Positions 53,117 through 62,805 of a DNA stretch of 64,000 nt are shown here, one piece after another. How positions within the stretch are numbered: position 1 is the first letter of the stretch; every line of letters starts with the position of its first letter. Source of the stretch: Pseudomonadota bacterium (GTDB lineage Bacteria; Pseudomonadota; Gammaproteobacteria; Xanthomonadales; Xanthomonadaceae); assembly GCA_023388955.1 (NCBI GenBank), contig JAEWFH010000025.1, positions 4,717 through 68,716 on the forward strand, given 5' to 3'. The notes under the pieces were generated by a model. The model saw only the letters and a list, made by a program, of their open reading frames with translations, did no database searches and was not told the DNA's origin. The position numbers were made by a program, and so were the translations under genes.

Positions 53117-55279
53117 TCAGGCGCGCCGCGCCTCCTCCACGCCCGCCAGCCCGGAGAAACGCCCCAGCAACGTCGACAACTGGCCGAAGTCGGACACCTT
53201 CAGCCGCATCCGGATCCGCACCCGGGCTCCGTTGCGCTCGGAATCGGTGTTGACCGAAAGCAGATGCACGTTGGCCTGCGCGATCAGGTTGGTGATTTCC
53301 TTGAGCAGCCACTTGCGGTCGACCGCGACCACCTCGACGTCGACCTGGTAGCCGCCGCGTGCGCTGCCCCACTCCACCTCCAGCACCCGCTCCGGATGCC
53401 CGTCCTCCAGCCGCCGCAGGGTGGCGCAGGAGGCACGGTGTACGGTCACCCCCCGGCCCCGGGTCAGGTAGCCGGCGATGGCATCGCCCGGTACCGGCTG
53501 GCAGCAGCGCGCCATCTGCACCAGCAGGTTGTCGACGCCCTGGACAGTGAACGCATCGGAGTGGGCCCGCGCCGGCCCGCTGGACTTCGACACCGGCACT
53601 GCGGGTGCGACCGGCTCGGGCGCGTTGCGCGCGCGTTCGTGCTCGGCCAACAGGCGCCCGATCTGGTGCGGACCCAGGTCGCCCAGGGCGACCAGCACGT
53701 ACAGCTCGCCTTCGCCGTCGAGGTGGAAGCGCTCGCAGGCCGGCCCCAGGTCGGCGCCGAGCAGGCCCAGCCGCCGCAGTTCCTTGTCCAGCAGTTCCTT
53801 GCCCTCGGCCTCGTTGCGGGCCCGGTCGAGCTTGTGGAACCAGGCGCGCACCTTCTCCCGCGAGCGGCTGCTGGCCAGGAAGCCGTTGGATTCCAGCAGC
53901 CAGTCGCGGCGCGGCTCACCGGTCTTCGCGGTCATGATCTCGACCCGGTCACCGCTCTGCAGGCGGTGGTTGAGTGGCACGATGCGGCCGTCGACCTTGG
54001 CCCCGCGGCAGCGGTGGCCGACCTCGGTATGCACCCGGTAGGCGAAGTCCAGCGGCGTGGCGCCGGCCGGCAGGTCGATCACCTCCCCGCGCGGGGTGAG
54101 CACGTAGATGCGCTCCTCGACCAGCTCGGTGTCCAGCTCGCCGGCCAGGATCGCGTCGTCGGTGCCGCCGCCGGATTCCAGCAGCCGGCGCATCCAGGCC
54201 ACCTTGCGCTCCAGCGCCGCATCGGCACCGCCACCTTCCTTGTACTTCCAGTGCGCGGCCACGCCCATCTCGGCCTGGCGGTGCATGTCGAAGGTGCGGA
54301 TCTGCACCTCCAGGGTCTTGCCCTCCGGCCCGACCACCGCGGTGTGCAGCGAGCGGTAGTCGTTGGGCTTGGGCCGGGCGATGTAGTCGTCGAACTCGCT
54401 GGGGATCGGCATCCAGGTCGCGTGCACCACCCCCAGGGCGGCGTAACAGGCGGCGACGTCGTCGACCAGGATCCGCACCGCGCGCAGGTCGTAGAGCTCG
54501 CCGATGGGCGCCTGCTTGCGCTGCATCTTCCGCCAGATGCTGTAGATGTGTTTGGGCCGTCCGGCCACCTCGGCGCGGATGCCATGGCCGGCCATGGCGG
54601 CATCAAGGGTGCCGATGACCTCGCGGATGTAGCGCTCGCGGTCGGCGCGCTTTTCGTCCAGCAGCCGCGCGATCTGCTTGTAGGTGTCGCCGTGCAGGTG
54701 GCGGAAGGCCAGGTCCTCCAGCTGCCACTTCAGCTGCCAGATGCCGAGGCGGTTGGCCAGCGGGGCATGGATGTCGCGGGCCAGCCGGGCCAGTGCCAGC
54801 CGCCTCTCCTCCGGCAGCGCCATCGCGTGTTGCATCCGCGCCAGCTGCCGGGCCAGCAGGATCGGCACCACCCGCAGGTCGCGCACCATGGCCAGCAGCA
54901 ACCGGCGCAGGCCCTCGCTGCCGGCGCCGTGGTGGTGCTCCTCGCGCTCGGCGTGCAACGCCCACACCGGGGACGCGGCGCGCTGCCCCTCCAGCAAGCC
55001 GGCGATGCGCGGATACTCGCGTTCCAGCGCCTCCCCGCCCAGGGCCTCCAGCATCCGCGGCCAGGTGTGCAGCAGGGCCGCGGCGAGGGTGTCGCCATCG
55101 GCATCCAGCAGCGCCAGCGCCTCCAGCATCGCCGCGACCACCTCCGGCGGATCATGCGCGTCCGCCGTGGCATCCGCGGCGGTGGCCGCCACGCGCATGC
55201 GCTCCAGCAGTGCGGGCGGGATCCGGTTGGCGGGAGGGCGTTCCAGCAGGGCGGAAAGGTCGGGGGCGGGAGCGCTCAT
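53117..55279 (-). CDS. relA: (p)ppGpp synthetase RelA
   Basis: A 720-residue ribosome-associated alarmone synthetase. The N-terminal HD hydrolase domain is degenerate (no HD pair where SpoT has it; LLLAMVRDLRVVPILLARQLARM), so it should only synthesise. The synthase domain is intact: RPKHIYSIWRKMQRK, IGELYDLRAVRILVDD, IARPKPNDYRSLHTAVVGPEGKTLEVQIRTFDMHR. A TGS domain (YVLTPRGEVIDLPAGATPLDFAYRVHTEVGHRCRGAKV), a zinc-finger region (MARCCQPVPGD) and a C-terminal ACT/RRM domain follow. It converges with the glycosyltransferase gene over 12 bases. Together with mazG it sets stringent-response nucleotide levels. Confidence 0.95.
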   Translation of the reverse strand: MSAPAPDLSALLERPPANRIPPALLERMRVAATAADATADAHDPPEVVAAMLEALALLDADGDTLAAALLHTWPRMLEALGGEALEREYPRIAGLLEGQRAASPVWALHAEREEHHHGAGSEGLRRLLLAMVRDLRVVPILLARQLARMQHAMALPEERRLALARLARDIHAPLANRLGIWQLKWQLEDLAFRHLHGDTYKQIARLLDEKRADRERYIREVIGTLDAAMAGHGIRAEVAGRPKHIYSIWRKMQRKQAPIGELYDLRAVRILVDDVAACYAALGVVHATWMPIPSEFDDYIARPKPNDYRSLHTAVVGPEGKTLEVQIRTFDMHRQAEMGVAAHWKYKEGGGADAALERKVAWMRRLLESGGGTDDAILAGELDTELVEERIYVLTPRGEVIDLPAGATPLDFAYRVHTEVGHRCRGAKVDGRIVPLNHRLQSGDRVEIMTAKTGEPRRDWLLESNGFLASSRSREKVRAWFHKLDRARNEAEGKELLDKELRRLGLLGADLGPACERFHLDGEGELYVLVALGDLGPHQIGRLLAEHERARNAPEPVAPAVPVSKSSGPARAHSDAFTVQGVDNLLVQMARCCQPVPGDAIAGYLTRGRGVTVHRASCATLRRLEDGHPERVLEVEWGSARGGYQVDVEVVAVDRKWLLKEITNLIAQANVHLLSVNTDSERNGARVRIRMRLKVSDFGQLSTLLGRFSGLAGVEEARRA

Positions 55280-55354
55280 TGCGAGCCGGGGCGTGTACCG
55301 GGCGGTGGGAATGTATGCCTACACTAGCCGCCCACCGTCTGCAGGAACAGTTCG

Positions 55355-55864
55355 ATGCGTGACTACCGCCTACTTCCGCCCCGCCTTCGCCTGCCACTGC
55401 TTGCGGTGGCGCTGGCTGCCGCGTTGCCCGCGGCCGCCCAACAACCCGGGGTCCCGATCGAGCGGCAGATGACCGCCGAGGAATTCATGGCCGCAGGGCT
55501 GCACAAACTGGAGCCGACCGAGCTGGCACGGCTGAACGAATGGTTGGGGCACGCCGTCAAGGAGGAGTCCCGCCGGGTGGCCGAGCGCACCGAGGAGCGG
55601 GTCGTGCAGGAGCGCCGTGGCTTCCTTTCCGCACGGAGCGGGGAGCAGGTGGAGGCCCGGCTGGATGGCCGTTTCGATGGTTTCGGCAAGGGTCGCCGTT
55701 TCCGCCTGGAGAACGGGCAGGTGTGGGTGCAGACGGATGCGGCGACGCTGCCCGGGGTAAGCCTCGACAGTCCGGCCGTCACCATCGCCCCCGGGATGCT
55801 TGGCGTCTGGTACATGCGCGTGGACGGGTACAACACGCGGGCCAAGGTGGAGCGGGTGGAGTAG
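55355..55864 (+). CDS. small secreted protein of unknown function
   Basis: A 169-residue exported protein. Signal peptide to about residue 29 (LLAVALAAALPAAAQQ). The mature part has a helical segment MTAEEFMAAGLHKLEPTELARLNEWLGHAVKEESRR, then a charged coil and a beta-rich C-terminus with LDGRFDGFGKGRRFRLENGQVWVQTDAATLPG. This plan (signal peptide, SxEEF/LxxLN helix, GxFxGW/GRF..LENGQVW) recurs in uncharacterised xanthomonad periplasmic proteins; I cannot assign a function. AGGA lies nine bases before the ATG. Divergent from relA by 75 bases. Confidence 0.72.
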   Translation: MRDYRLLPPRLRLPLLAVALAAALPAAAQQPGVPIERQMTAEEFMAAGLHKLEPTELARLNEWLGHAVKEESRRVAERTEERVVQERRGFLSARSGEQVEARLDGRFDGFGKGRRFRLENGQVWVQTDAATLPGVSLDSPAVTIAPGMLGVWYMRVDGYNTRAKVERVE

Positions 55865-55892
55865 GACGGGACGCCGAGGGCCCTCACCCCGG

Positions 55893-55918
55893 CCCCTCTC
55901 CCACCTGCGGGAGAGGGG
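55893..55918. terminator. GC-rich hairpin / dispersed palindrome between convergent genes
   Basis: Perfect ten-base arms CCCCTCTCCC and GGGAGAGGGG around ACCTGC, followed by TT. It is preceded by CCCTCACCCCGG. The same pattern (CCCTCACCCC...CCCCTCTCCC..GGGAGAGGGG) is a recurring intergenic palindrome in xanthomonads and other proteobacteria. It probably serves as bidirectional terminator for the secreted protein gene and hrpA. Confidence 0.65.
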
Positions 55919-55921
55919 TTC

Positions 55922-58900
55922 TCACCGCAGGCGCGACAGGCGGGCGGCGAGCTTCTTGGGGGAGACGCCACCGCGGGCCCCGAGTTCCTGGGCGAACAGC
56001 GACACCCGCAGCTCTTCCAGGTCCCAGCGCAGGGCCTGCCACTCCGGATCGTCGGCCTCGTCGCGCTCGCGGGCTTCGGCCAGGGCGTCGGCGAAGGGCT
56101 TGAGCTCCAGCATCCGCGTCTGGTCGCGCAGCGGGTCGCGCAGCGCGCGTTCGCCGCGCAGGGCGAGCGCCTTCAGGTAGCGTGGGTACTCGGCCAGCGC
56201 CGCGCCCGGCACGTCGCGCAGGAAGCCGGCGGGCACCAGCTCGGCCAGGTGCGCGCGCATGTCGTCGAGATTGCCGCTGGCCCAGCCCATCAGCGGTGAT
56301 TCCAGGTTCGCACGCGCCTCTGCCACCGCCTCGAGGATGCGCTCGGCCTTGCCGAGGCGTTCGACCGCCTCCGGGAACAGCCGCTGGGCGAGCGAGTCGC
56401 GCAGCGTGGCGAAGGCTTCCGGGTCGCGGATCGCGGCCAGCTCATCCGCCGCCTGCTGCAACAGGGCATCGAAGGCGCCCTCGACCAGGTCGACGCGCAA
56501 CTGGTCGCCCTCGCGGCGCGTGCCGGCGGGTGCGGTGGACTCGATCGCCGCATACAGCAGCCCGGTCTTGGGCTTGACCGGCAGCTGCCGGCGCGCCTGG
56601 CGCAGGCGGTCGGCCAGCGCCAGCTGCAGCAGCCGGCGCACCCCGCGCGGATGGTTGCGTTCGGCGACGGCGCGGTCGGCATGCACCTGCAGCGACACGC
56701 TGTCGCCGTCGTCGTGCAGGGCCGGCCAGGCCGGCACGCCGGCGGCGCCAGGCACGCGTTCGGGAATCGGCTCGTCCGGGAAGGCGACCAGGCCACGCTG
56801 GCCCAGGCCTTCCGCTGCGCGGGCAGCGAAGGCCCGCGCCGCCCGTTCGCCGAAGCGCGCACGCAGCCCGTCCAGGTCGCGCGACTCGGCCAGCACGCTG
56901 CGCCCGTCGCGGTCGAGCAGGCGCAGGTTGGTCCGCAGGTGCGGCTCCAGGGCCCCCTCGTCGAAGTCGGTCGGCGCCACCTCCGCGCCGGTCAGCCGGC
57001 GCAGGAAGCGCGCGAGCGTGCCGGCGAAGGCATCGGGCTCGTCGAGGCCCGGATGGGCCTCGGTGAAGGCGTTGGCGAAGTCCGGCGCCGGCACGAAATT
57101 GCGCCGCTGCGCCTTGGGCAGGGTCTTGATCAGCGCCGCCGCCTTGTCGGCGACGAAGCCCGGCGCCAGCCAGCCCAGCCGCACCGGGTCCAGCGCGTTG
57201 AGCAGGTGCAGCGGGACGATCACGGTCATGCCGTCGTCGGGCGCGCCGGGATCGAAGCGGTACTTCACCGCCAGCCGCGCCTGGCCCAGCGCAATGACCG
57301 GCGGGAAGCGGTTGGCATCGGTCTCGTCGCCGATGAGCAGGTCGTCGAGCGACCACTCCAGCGTGGCCTTGTCCTTCGCCGGGAGCTTCGCGTACCAGGC
57401 ATCCAGTGCCTGCGCGTTGTGCACCTGCGCTGGCAGCCGGTCCAGGTACCAGCGCGCCATCCAGTCCTCGTCCACGACGATACCGGCACGGCGCTGCTTG
57501 GCCTCCTCCTCGCGCGCCCTTTCCAGCACCTTGAGGTTGCGGGCCAGGAAAGGACTGCGGGTGTTGATCTCGCCGGTGACCAGCGCGTCGCGGGCCAAGA
57601 TCGCCCGGCTCTCCTCGGGGAAGAGGCCGCCGTAGTGCACCGGGCGCCTGGGCGCCAGCACCAGTCCGAACAGGCTGACCTGCTCGCTGCCCAGCACCCG
57701 CCCCTGCGAGCGCGACCAGCGCGGGTCGAACTGCCTGCGCGACAGCAGGTGGCCGAGCTCGTCGATCGCCCATTGCGGCTCGATCGAGGCGTTGGTCATC
57801 GCCCAGACCTTCTCGGTGTCCAGCAGCGTCGCCGAGAGCACCCACGGCGGCGGCTTGCGGATCAGCCAAGAGCCCGGAAACAGGCCGAAGCGGCGGCCCC
57901 GCGGACCCTCGTACTCCGCGGGTGGGCGGCGCTCGCCGGGCTTGCGTCCCCCGGCCGGCTTGCCGGAGGGCGGAATGCGGTGGCCGAGCTGCGTGGGCAG
58001 GCCGGTGAGGATGGCGCGGTGGAGGTTGGCGTATTCGGCGGCGGAGAGGCGGACACCGGCTGGTTCATCTGCCGGGTCACGGGCCGCAGGAGCGGCTTCA
58101 GCTGCGACCTGGCCGTCGCGGCCCCTGCGGTCCATGGATCCCCGCGTGCGCGGGGATGACGGCGTGCGGAGGGACGACGCGCCGGTTTCGATGCCCCACC
58201 CCAGCTCCTGCACCAGCAACTTGAGTTGTCGATGCAGCTCGCGCCACTCGCGCATCCGCAGGAAGCCGAGGAAGTTCTTCTCGCACCACTTGCGCAGCTG
58301 CGACTGGGTCAGTTCCCCGTGGGCATCCTGGTAGGCCTTCCACAGCTTGAGGATGCCGACGAACTCGGAGTTGTAGTCGACGAACTGCGCATGGGCGTTG
58401 TCGGCGGCGGCGCGCTGCTCGGGCGGGCGCTCGCGCGGGTCCTGGATGCCCAGGAAGGACGCGATCGCCAGCATCTCGCGCAGGCAGGCCCTGTCGTTGG
58501 CGGCGACCAGCATCCGGCCCAGCTTCACGTCCACCGGCAGGCGCGCCATCAGCCTGCCGGTGGGCGTCATGCGGCGCCTGTCGTCGATCGCGCCCAGCTC
58601 GCCCAGCTCCTGCCAGCCATCGGCGATCGCGCGGCTGTCGGGCGGCTCCAGGAACGGGAAGCGGTCGATCTCGCCCAGGCCCAGCGCCAGCATCCGCAGG
58701 ATCACCCCGGCCAGCGCGGCGCGGCGGATCTCCGGGTCGGTGAACTCCGGCCGCGACTCGAAGTCCGGCTCGCTGTAGAGCCGGTAGCAGGTGCCCGGGG
58801 CGATGCGCCCGCAGCGTCCGGCGCGCTGGTTGGCGCTGGCCTGGCTGACCGGCTCGATATGCAGGCGGTCGAGCTTGCCGCGCGGGCTGTAGCGCTTGAC

Positions 58901-60058
58901 CCGCGCCAGCCCCGGATCGACCACGTACAGGATCCGCGGAACCGTCAGCGAGGTCTCGGCGACGTTGGTCGCCAGCACGATGCGCCGCTGCGGGCCGGGG
59001 TTGAATACCCGGTCCTGCTCGCGCACCGACAGCCGCGCGTACAGCGGCAGCACCTCGGTGTGGCGGTACTTGCGGCGCTCCAGGGCCTGGTGGGCGTCGC
59101 GGATCTCGCGCTCGCCCGGCAGGAAGACCAACACATCACCGCGCGGATCCTCGCGGGTGATCTCGTCGCAGGCGGCGACGATGCCATCGGTGACCGTGCG
59201 CTCGCCCTCGCGCTCGCCCTCGCCTTCCAGCGGGCGGTAGCGCATCTCGACCGGGAACCCGCGCCCCTCCACCTGCACCACCGGCGCGTCGCCGAAGTGG
59301 GCGGCGAAGCGCTCGGTGTCGATGGTCGCCGAGGTGACGATGACCTTCAGGTCGCGGCGTTTCGCCAGCAGCTGCTTGAGGTAGCCGAGCAGGAAATCGA
59401 TGTTGAGGCTGCGTTCGTGGGCCTCGTCGATCAGGATCGTGTCGTAGCGCGAGAGCCAGCGGTCGGAGGCGATCTCCGCCAGCAGGATGCCGTCGGTCAT
59501 GAACTTGATCGCGGTGTCCTCGCCGACGTTGTCGGTGAAGCGCACCTGGTAGCCGACCGCGCCGCCCATCGGGACCTGCAGCTCCTCGGCCACGCGGTGG
59601 GCAACCGCACGCGCGGCGATCCGTCGTGGCTGCGTGCAGCCGATCATCCCCGCCGCCCCGCGCCCGGCGGCCAGGCATAGCTTGGGAATCTGGGTGGTCT
59701 TGCCCGAACCGGTCTCGCCGGCGATCACCACCACCTGGTGCTTGCGGATCAGCTCGACGATCCGGTCGGCCTCGGCGGCAATCGGCAGGCCGGTGTCGAC
59801 CGGGGCCTGCGGCAGCCTGGCGGCACGGGCCTCGCGCCGGGCCGCGGAGTCGGCCACGGCCTGCTCGAAGCGCTCGCGCCGCTCTGCGTCCTCCGGCGCC
59901 TCGCGCCAGCGTGACCACAGACCCATCAGTCGGCCGCGGTCCCGGCTCAGGGCTGCGTCGATCGACTCGCGCGCGCGGGCCAGCAACGGCGGCACCGGGC
60001 CGCCGGCGCGGCCGCGGCGTCGTGACGAAGGCTTGTCATGGCGATGGGTAGATTTCAT
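55922..60058 (-). CDS. hrpA: ATP-dependent RNA helicase HrpA
   Basis: A 1378-residue DEAH-box RNA helicase, recently tied in E. coli to rescue of stalled ribosomes. Walker A AGETGSGKTTQIPK, CTQPRRIAA, DEAH box LIDEAHERSLNIDFLLG, SATIDTERFA and QRAGRCGRIAPGTCYRLYS are intact. HA2, OB-fold and the long HrpA-specific C-terminal domain follow. After ELGWGIETGA (about residue 626) there is a Pro/Ala/Arg-rich insertion of about 45 residues that includes a captured palindrome (see 58138). ATG 60058 is used; an in-frame TTG lies at 60067. Divergent from dps by 43 bases. Confidence 0.94.
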   Translation of the reverse strand: MKSTHRHDKPSSRRRGRAGGPVPPLLARARESIDAALSRDRGRLMGLWSRWREAPEDAERRERFEQAVADSAARREARAARLPQAPVDTGLPIAAEADRIVELIRKHQVVVIAGETGSGKTTQIPKLCLAAGRGAAGMIGCTQPRRIAARAVAHRVAEELQVPMGGAVGYQVRFTDNVGEDTAIKFMTDGILLAEIASDRWLSRYDTILIDEAHERSLNIDFLLGYLKQLLAKRRDLKVIVTSATIDTERFAAHFGDAPVVQVEGRGFPVEMRYRPLEGEGEREGERTVTDGIVAACDEITREDPRGDVLVFLPGEREIRDAHQALERRKYRHTEVLPLYARLSVREQDRVFNPGPQRRIVLATNVAETSLTVPRILYVVDPGLARVKRYSPRGKLDRLHIEPVSQASANQRAGRCGRIAPGTCYRLYSEPDFESRPEFTDPEIRRAALAGVILRMLALGLGEIDRFPFLEPPDSRAIADGWQELGELGAIDDRRRMTPTGRLMARLPVDVKLGRMLVAANDRACLREMLAIASFLGIQDPRERPPEQRAAADNAHAQFVDYNSEFVGILKLWKAYQDAHGELTQSQLRKWCEKNFLGFLRMREWRELHRQLKLLVQELGWGIETGASSLRTPSSPRTRGSMDRRGRDGQVAAEAAPAARDPADEPAGVRLSAAEYANLHRAILTGLPTQLGHRIPPSGKPAGGRKPGERRPPAEYEGPRGRRFGLFPGSWLIRKPPPWVLSATLLDTEKVWAMTNASIEPQWAIDELGHLLSRRQFDPRWSRSQGRVLGSEQVSLFGLVLAPRRPVHYGGLFPEESRAILARDALVTGEINTRSPFLARNLKVLERAREEEAKQRRAGIVVDEDWMARWYLDRLPAQVHNAQALDAWYAKLPAKDKATLEWSLDDLLIGDETDANRFPPVIALGQARLAVKYRFDPGAPDDGMTVIVPLHLLNALDPVRLGWLAPGFVADKAAALIKTLPKAQRRNFVPAPDFANAFTEAHPGLDEPDAFAGTLARFLRRLTGAEVAPTDFDEGALEPHLRTNLRLLDRDGRSVLAESRDLDGLRARFGERAARAFAARAAEGLGQRGLVAFPDEPIPERVPGAAGVPAWPALHDDGDSVSLQVHADRAVAERNHPRGVRRLLQLALADRLRQARRQLPVKPKTGLLYAAIESTAPAGTRREGDQLRVDLVEGAFDALLQQAADELAAIRDPEAFATLRDSLAQRLFPEAVERLGKAERILEAVAEARANLESPLMGWASGNLDDMRAHLAELVPAGFLRDVPGAALAEYPRYLKALALRGERALRDPLRDQTRMLELKPFADALAEARERDEADDPEWQALRWDLEELRVSLFAQELGARGGVSPKKLAARLSRLR
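58138..58157. repeat. dispersed small palindrome inserted in frame in hrpA
   Basis: Arms ATCCCCGCG and CGCGGGGAT with a two-base centre, flanked by TCCATGG on one side and GACGGC on the other. This is the core of the widely dispersed proteobacterial repeat (GTCATCCCCGCGnnnGCGGGGATCCA), which in another frame reads VIPAHAGIH. Here it encodes part of TPSSPRTRGSMDRR (about residues 630-645) without breaking the frame. Confidence 0.75.
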
Positions 60059-60101
60059 TGCTGGCAATTGTCGCCGCTGACGACTCAGGAGTACTCACGA
60101 C

Positions 60102-60698
60102 ATGGCAACCGCGAAGAAGACCCGCAGCACCACCAAGACCACGAAGACCAGGAAGGGCACCCGCGGATCGTCCGGCACCCGGACCCCTCCGGCCGCCTCG
60201 CCTGGCAACGACTCGCGCGCCCCACAACTGGATATCGGGATCGCGGACGGCGACCGCAAGGAGATCTCCACCGGGCTGTCCGCCTTCCTTGCGGATGCGT
60301 ACACGCTCTACCTGAAGACCCATAACTTCCACTGGAACGTCACCGGGCCCATGTTCAACGCCCTGCACGTGATGTTCGAGGGACAGTACACCGAGCAGTG
60401 GCAGGCCCTGGACGACATCGCCGAACGCATCCGCGCCCTGGGCTACAACGCGCCGGGCTCCTACCAGGAGTTCACCGCGCTGACCTCGATCGAGGAGGAG
60501 ACCGGGCTGGACCGGGCGCCGGAATGGAAGGAAATGGTCACCCAGCTGGTGCTGGGCAACGAGGCGGTGTGCCGGACCGCGCGGCGCGTGCTGCGCACCG
60601 CGGATGATGCCGGCGACGACCCGACCGTGGACCTGCTGACCCAGCGCCTGCAGACGCACGAGAAGTACGCCTGGATGCTGCGGTCGTTGTTGCAGTAA
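60102..60698 (+). CDS. dps: Dps family DNA-binding ferritin-like protein
   Basis: A 198-residue dodecameric mini-ferritin protecting DNA from iron and peroxide. Ferroxidase site residues lie in [45 protein letters not shown] (His, His, Asp, Glu across the subunit interface). A long N-terminal tail (1-45) rich in Lys, Thr, Arg and Ser ([17 protein letters not shown]) probably binds DNA; E. coli Dps has a shorter version. AGGAG lies ten bases before the ATG. It is transcribed divergently from hrpA, with 43 bases between. Confidence 0.92.
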   Translation: MATAKKTRSTTKTTKTRKGTRGSSGTRTPPAASPGNDSRAPQLDIGIADGDRKEISTGLSAFLADAYTLYLKTHNFHWNVTGPMFNALHVMFEGQYTEQWQALDDIAERIRALGYNAPGSYQEFTALTSIEEETGLDRAPEWKEMVTQLVLGNEAVCRTARRVLRTADDAGDDPTVDLLTQRLQTHEKYAWMLRSLLQ

Positions 60699-60733
60699 CA
60701 GGGTTTTCCGCCCCTCCGCCGCGGAGATTTCCG

Positions 60734-60755
60734 GCCGGCCCGCCCGCGGGCCGGC
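60734..60755. repeat. perfect 22-nt hairpin between dps and recQ
   Basis: Ten-base arms GCCGGCCCGC and GCGGGCCGGC with a two-base centre. It ends 16 bases before the recQ ATG and follows dps by 35 bases. There is no T tract, so it is an imperfect terminator. It could also block the recQ leader. The 73-base gap holds nothing else obvious. Confidence 0.5.
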
Positions 60756-60771
60756 TGGTACCCTAGGCGCC

Positions 60772-62601
60772 ATGCAAGACGCCGCGCTCGACCTGCTCCG
60801 CACCACCTTCGGCCACGAGGGTTTCCGTGGCGAGCAGGCGGACATCGTCGACTGCGTGGCCCGGGGCGACGACGCGCTGGTGCTGATGCCCACCGGCGGC
60901 GGCAAGTCGCTGTGCTACCAGCTCCCGGCCCTGCTGCGCCAGGGTTGCGCGATCGTGGTCTCGCCGCTGATCGCGCTGATGCAGGACCAGGTCGAGGGCC
61001 TGCGCCAGCTCGGCGTGAGGGCGGCCTTCCTGAACTCCACCCTCGACGCCGCCGGGGCCGCGTCGGTCGAGCGCGACTTCCTCGACGGCACGCTGGACCT
61101 GCTCTATGTCGCGCCCGAGCGGCTGCTGACCCCGCGCTTCCTGTCGCTGCTGGACCGCGCCCACGACGGCCCGGGCATCGCCCTGTTCGCGATCGACGAG
61201 GCGCACTGCGTCTCCCAGTGGGGCCACGACTTCCGCCCCGAGTACCGCCAGCTCACCGTGCTGCACGAGCGCTGGCCGGGCGTGCCGCGCATCGCCCTGA
61301 CCGCCACCGCCGACGCACCCACCCGGGAGGAGATCGCCGAGCGCCTGGGGCTGCAGGACGCGCGGCGCTTCACCAGCTCCTTCGACCGCCCCAACATCCG
61401 CTACACCGTGGTGCAGAAGGACGGCGCCGGCACCCGCTCGCTGCTGGACTTCCTGGCCCGACACCGCGGCCAGAGCGGCATCGTCTACGCCTTCTCCCGG
61501 CGCCGGGTGGAATCGGTCGCCGAACAGCTGCAGCAGGCCGGCATCGACGCGCTGCCCTACCACGCCGGCATGGAGGCGCAGGTACGCGCCGAGCACCAGC
61601 GCCGCTTCCTGCAGGGCGACGGCGTGGTGGTGGTCGCGACGATCGCCTTCGGCATGGGTATCGACAAGCCGGACGTGCGCTTCGTTGCCCATGTCGACCT
61701 GCCCAAGTCGATCGAGGGCTACTACCAGGAGACCGGCCGCGCCGGCCGCGACGGCATGCCCGCCGAGGCCTGGCTCAGCTACGGCCTGGGCGACGTGGTC
61801 AACCTGCGCATGCTGATCAACCAGGGCGAGGCCGGCGAGGAACGCAAGCGGCTGGAGCTGCGCAAGCTCGACGCCCTGCTGGGTTTCTGCGAATCCACCA
61901 CCTGCCGCCGGCAGGCCTTGCTTGGGTGGTTCGGCGAGGCGCACGCCGGCGCCTGCGGCAACTGCGACAACTGCCTGCACCCGCCCGAATGCTGGGACGG
62001 CACCGAGGCCGCGCGCATGGCCCTGAGCTGCGTCTACCGCACCGGCCAGCGCTTCGGTGCCGGCCACGTGATCGACGTGCTGCGCGGCACCCCCACCGAC
62101 AAGGCCAGCCAGCACGGCCACCAGGCGCTCAGCACCTGGGGCATCGGCGCCGAGCTGCAGGTACGCCAGTGGAGCAGCGTGTTCCGCCAACTGGTCGCAC
62201 TCGGGTTGCTGGAGGCCGACCACGAGCGCCACGGCGCCTTGCGCCTGACCAGGGCGGCCGGCCCGGTACTGCGCGGCGAGCGCGAGCTGACCTTCCGCAA
62301 GGACGCCGCGCGCCCGTCGCGCGCCACCCGCCAGCGCGCGGCGGTGGACGCGGCCCTGGAAGACCTGTCACTGGAGGAGCGCCAGCGCTTCGAGGCCCTG
62401 CGCCGCTGGCGCGCCGAGACCGCCCGCGAGCAGAACGTCCCGGCCTACGTGATCTTCCACGACGCCACCCTGCGCTCGATCGCCGAGGCGGCACCCGACG
62501 ACCTGGACGCACTGGCGCAGGTACCGGGGATCGGGGCGGTGAAACTGGAGCGCTACGGCGAGGACGTGCTGCAGCAGTTGCTGGACTGCGAGGCGGCGTA
62601 G
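60772..62601 (+). CDS. recQ: ATP-dependent DNA helicase RecQ
   Basis: A 609-residue 3'-5' helicase for recombination and fork repair. Motif 0 [10 protein letters not shown], Walker [20 protein letters not shown] box [20 protein letters not shown] with the aromatic-rich loop, and [19 protein letters not shown] (motif VI). Zinc cysteines in [18 protein letters not shown] and ACGNCDNC, the winged-helix domain, and an HRDC domain at the C-terminus (about 520-600; [40 protein letters not shown]). Complete and canonical. Confidence 0.96.
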   Translation: MQDAALDLLRTTFGHEGFRGEQADIVDCVARGDDALVLMPTGGGKSLCYQLPALLRQGCAIVVSPLIALMQDQVEGLRQLGVRAAFLNSTLDAAGAASVERDFLDGTLDLLYVAPERLLTPRFLSLLDRAHDGPGIALFAIDEAHCVSQWGHDFRPEYRQLTVLHERWPGVPRIALTATADAPTREEIAERLGLQDARRFTSSFDRPNIRYTVVQKDGAGTRSLLDFLARHRGQSGIVYAFSRRRVESVAEQLQQAGIDALPYHAGMEAQVRAEHQRRFLQGDGVVVVATIAFGMGIDKPDVRFVAHVDLPKSIEGYYQETGRAGRDGMPAEAWLSYGLGDVVNLRMLINQGEAGEERKRLELRKLDALLGFCESTTCRRQALLGWFGEAHAGACGNCDNCLHPPECWDGTEAARMALSCVYRTGQRFGAGHVIDVLRGTPTDKASQHGHQALSTWGIGAELQVRQWSSVFRQLVALGLLEADHERHGALRLTRAAGPVLRGERELTFRKDAARPSRATRQRAAVDAALEDLSLEERQRFEALRRWRAETAREQNVPAYVIFHDATLRSIAEAAPDDLDALAQVPGIGAVKLERYGEDVLQQLLDCEAA

Positions 62602-62621
62602 CGGGCGTTCTGGGAAAAAGC

Positions 62622-62697
62622 TGGTGGGCCGTGATGGATTCGAACCATCGACCAGCGGATTAAAAGTCCGATGCTCTACCGACTGAGCTAACGGCCC
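62622..62697 (-). tRNA. tRNA-Lys (anticodon TTT)
   Basis: Read on the minus strand. Acceptor stem GGGCCGT/ACGGCCC, D arm GCTC-AGTCGGTA-GAGC, anticodon loop CTTTTAA with stem TCGGA/TCCGC (one mismatch at the top), variable loop TGGTC, and T arm GATGG-TTCGAAT-CCATC. The discriminator is A and CCA is encoded at 62624-62622. 76 nucleotides with CCA. It closely matches E. coli tRNA-Lys. It lies between recQ and coxB, opposite to both. Confidence 0.98.
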
Positions 62698-62723
62698 ACG
62701 CGAGCCCGTAATTGTGCCACGGC

Positions 62724-62744
62724 GGGCGCCGGGGGGCGCCCTTT
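62724..62744 (+). terminator. hairpin terminator after recQ
   Basis: GGGCGCC-GGGG-GGCGCCC followed by TTT on the plus strand. It is located beyond the antisense tRNA gene and before coxB. It would stop recQ read-through. A small GGG/CCC hairpin with a five-T loop follows at about 62749-62760. Confidence 0.55.
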
Positions 62745-62805
62745 CACCGGGCTTTTTCCCGAGCCGTGGCTGAATGGCCGGCGTCCCCCTCCCGTGGAGC
62801 CTGGC

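Noticed and set aside
53117..55279. A bifunctional SpoT/Rel rather than RelA.
   Set aside because: The HD hydrolase motif is absent and the N-terminal region matches the degenerate RelA form.
62622..62697. An attachment site at tRNA-Lys for an integrated island.
   Set aside because: There is no integrase or direct repeat of the tRNA 3' end nearby, and flanking genes recQ and coxB are core.
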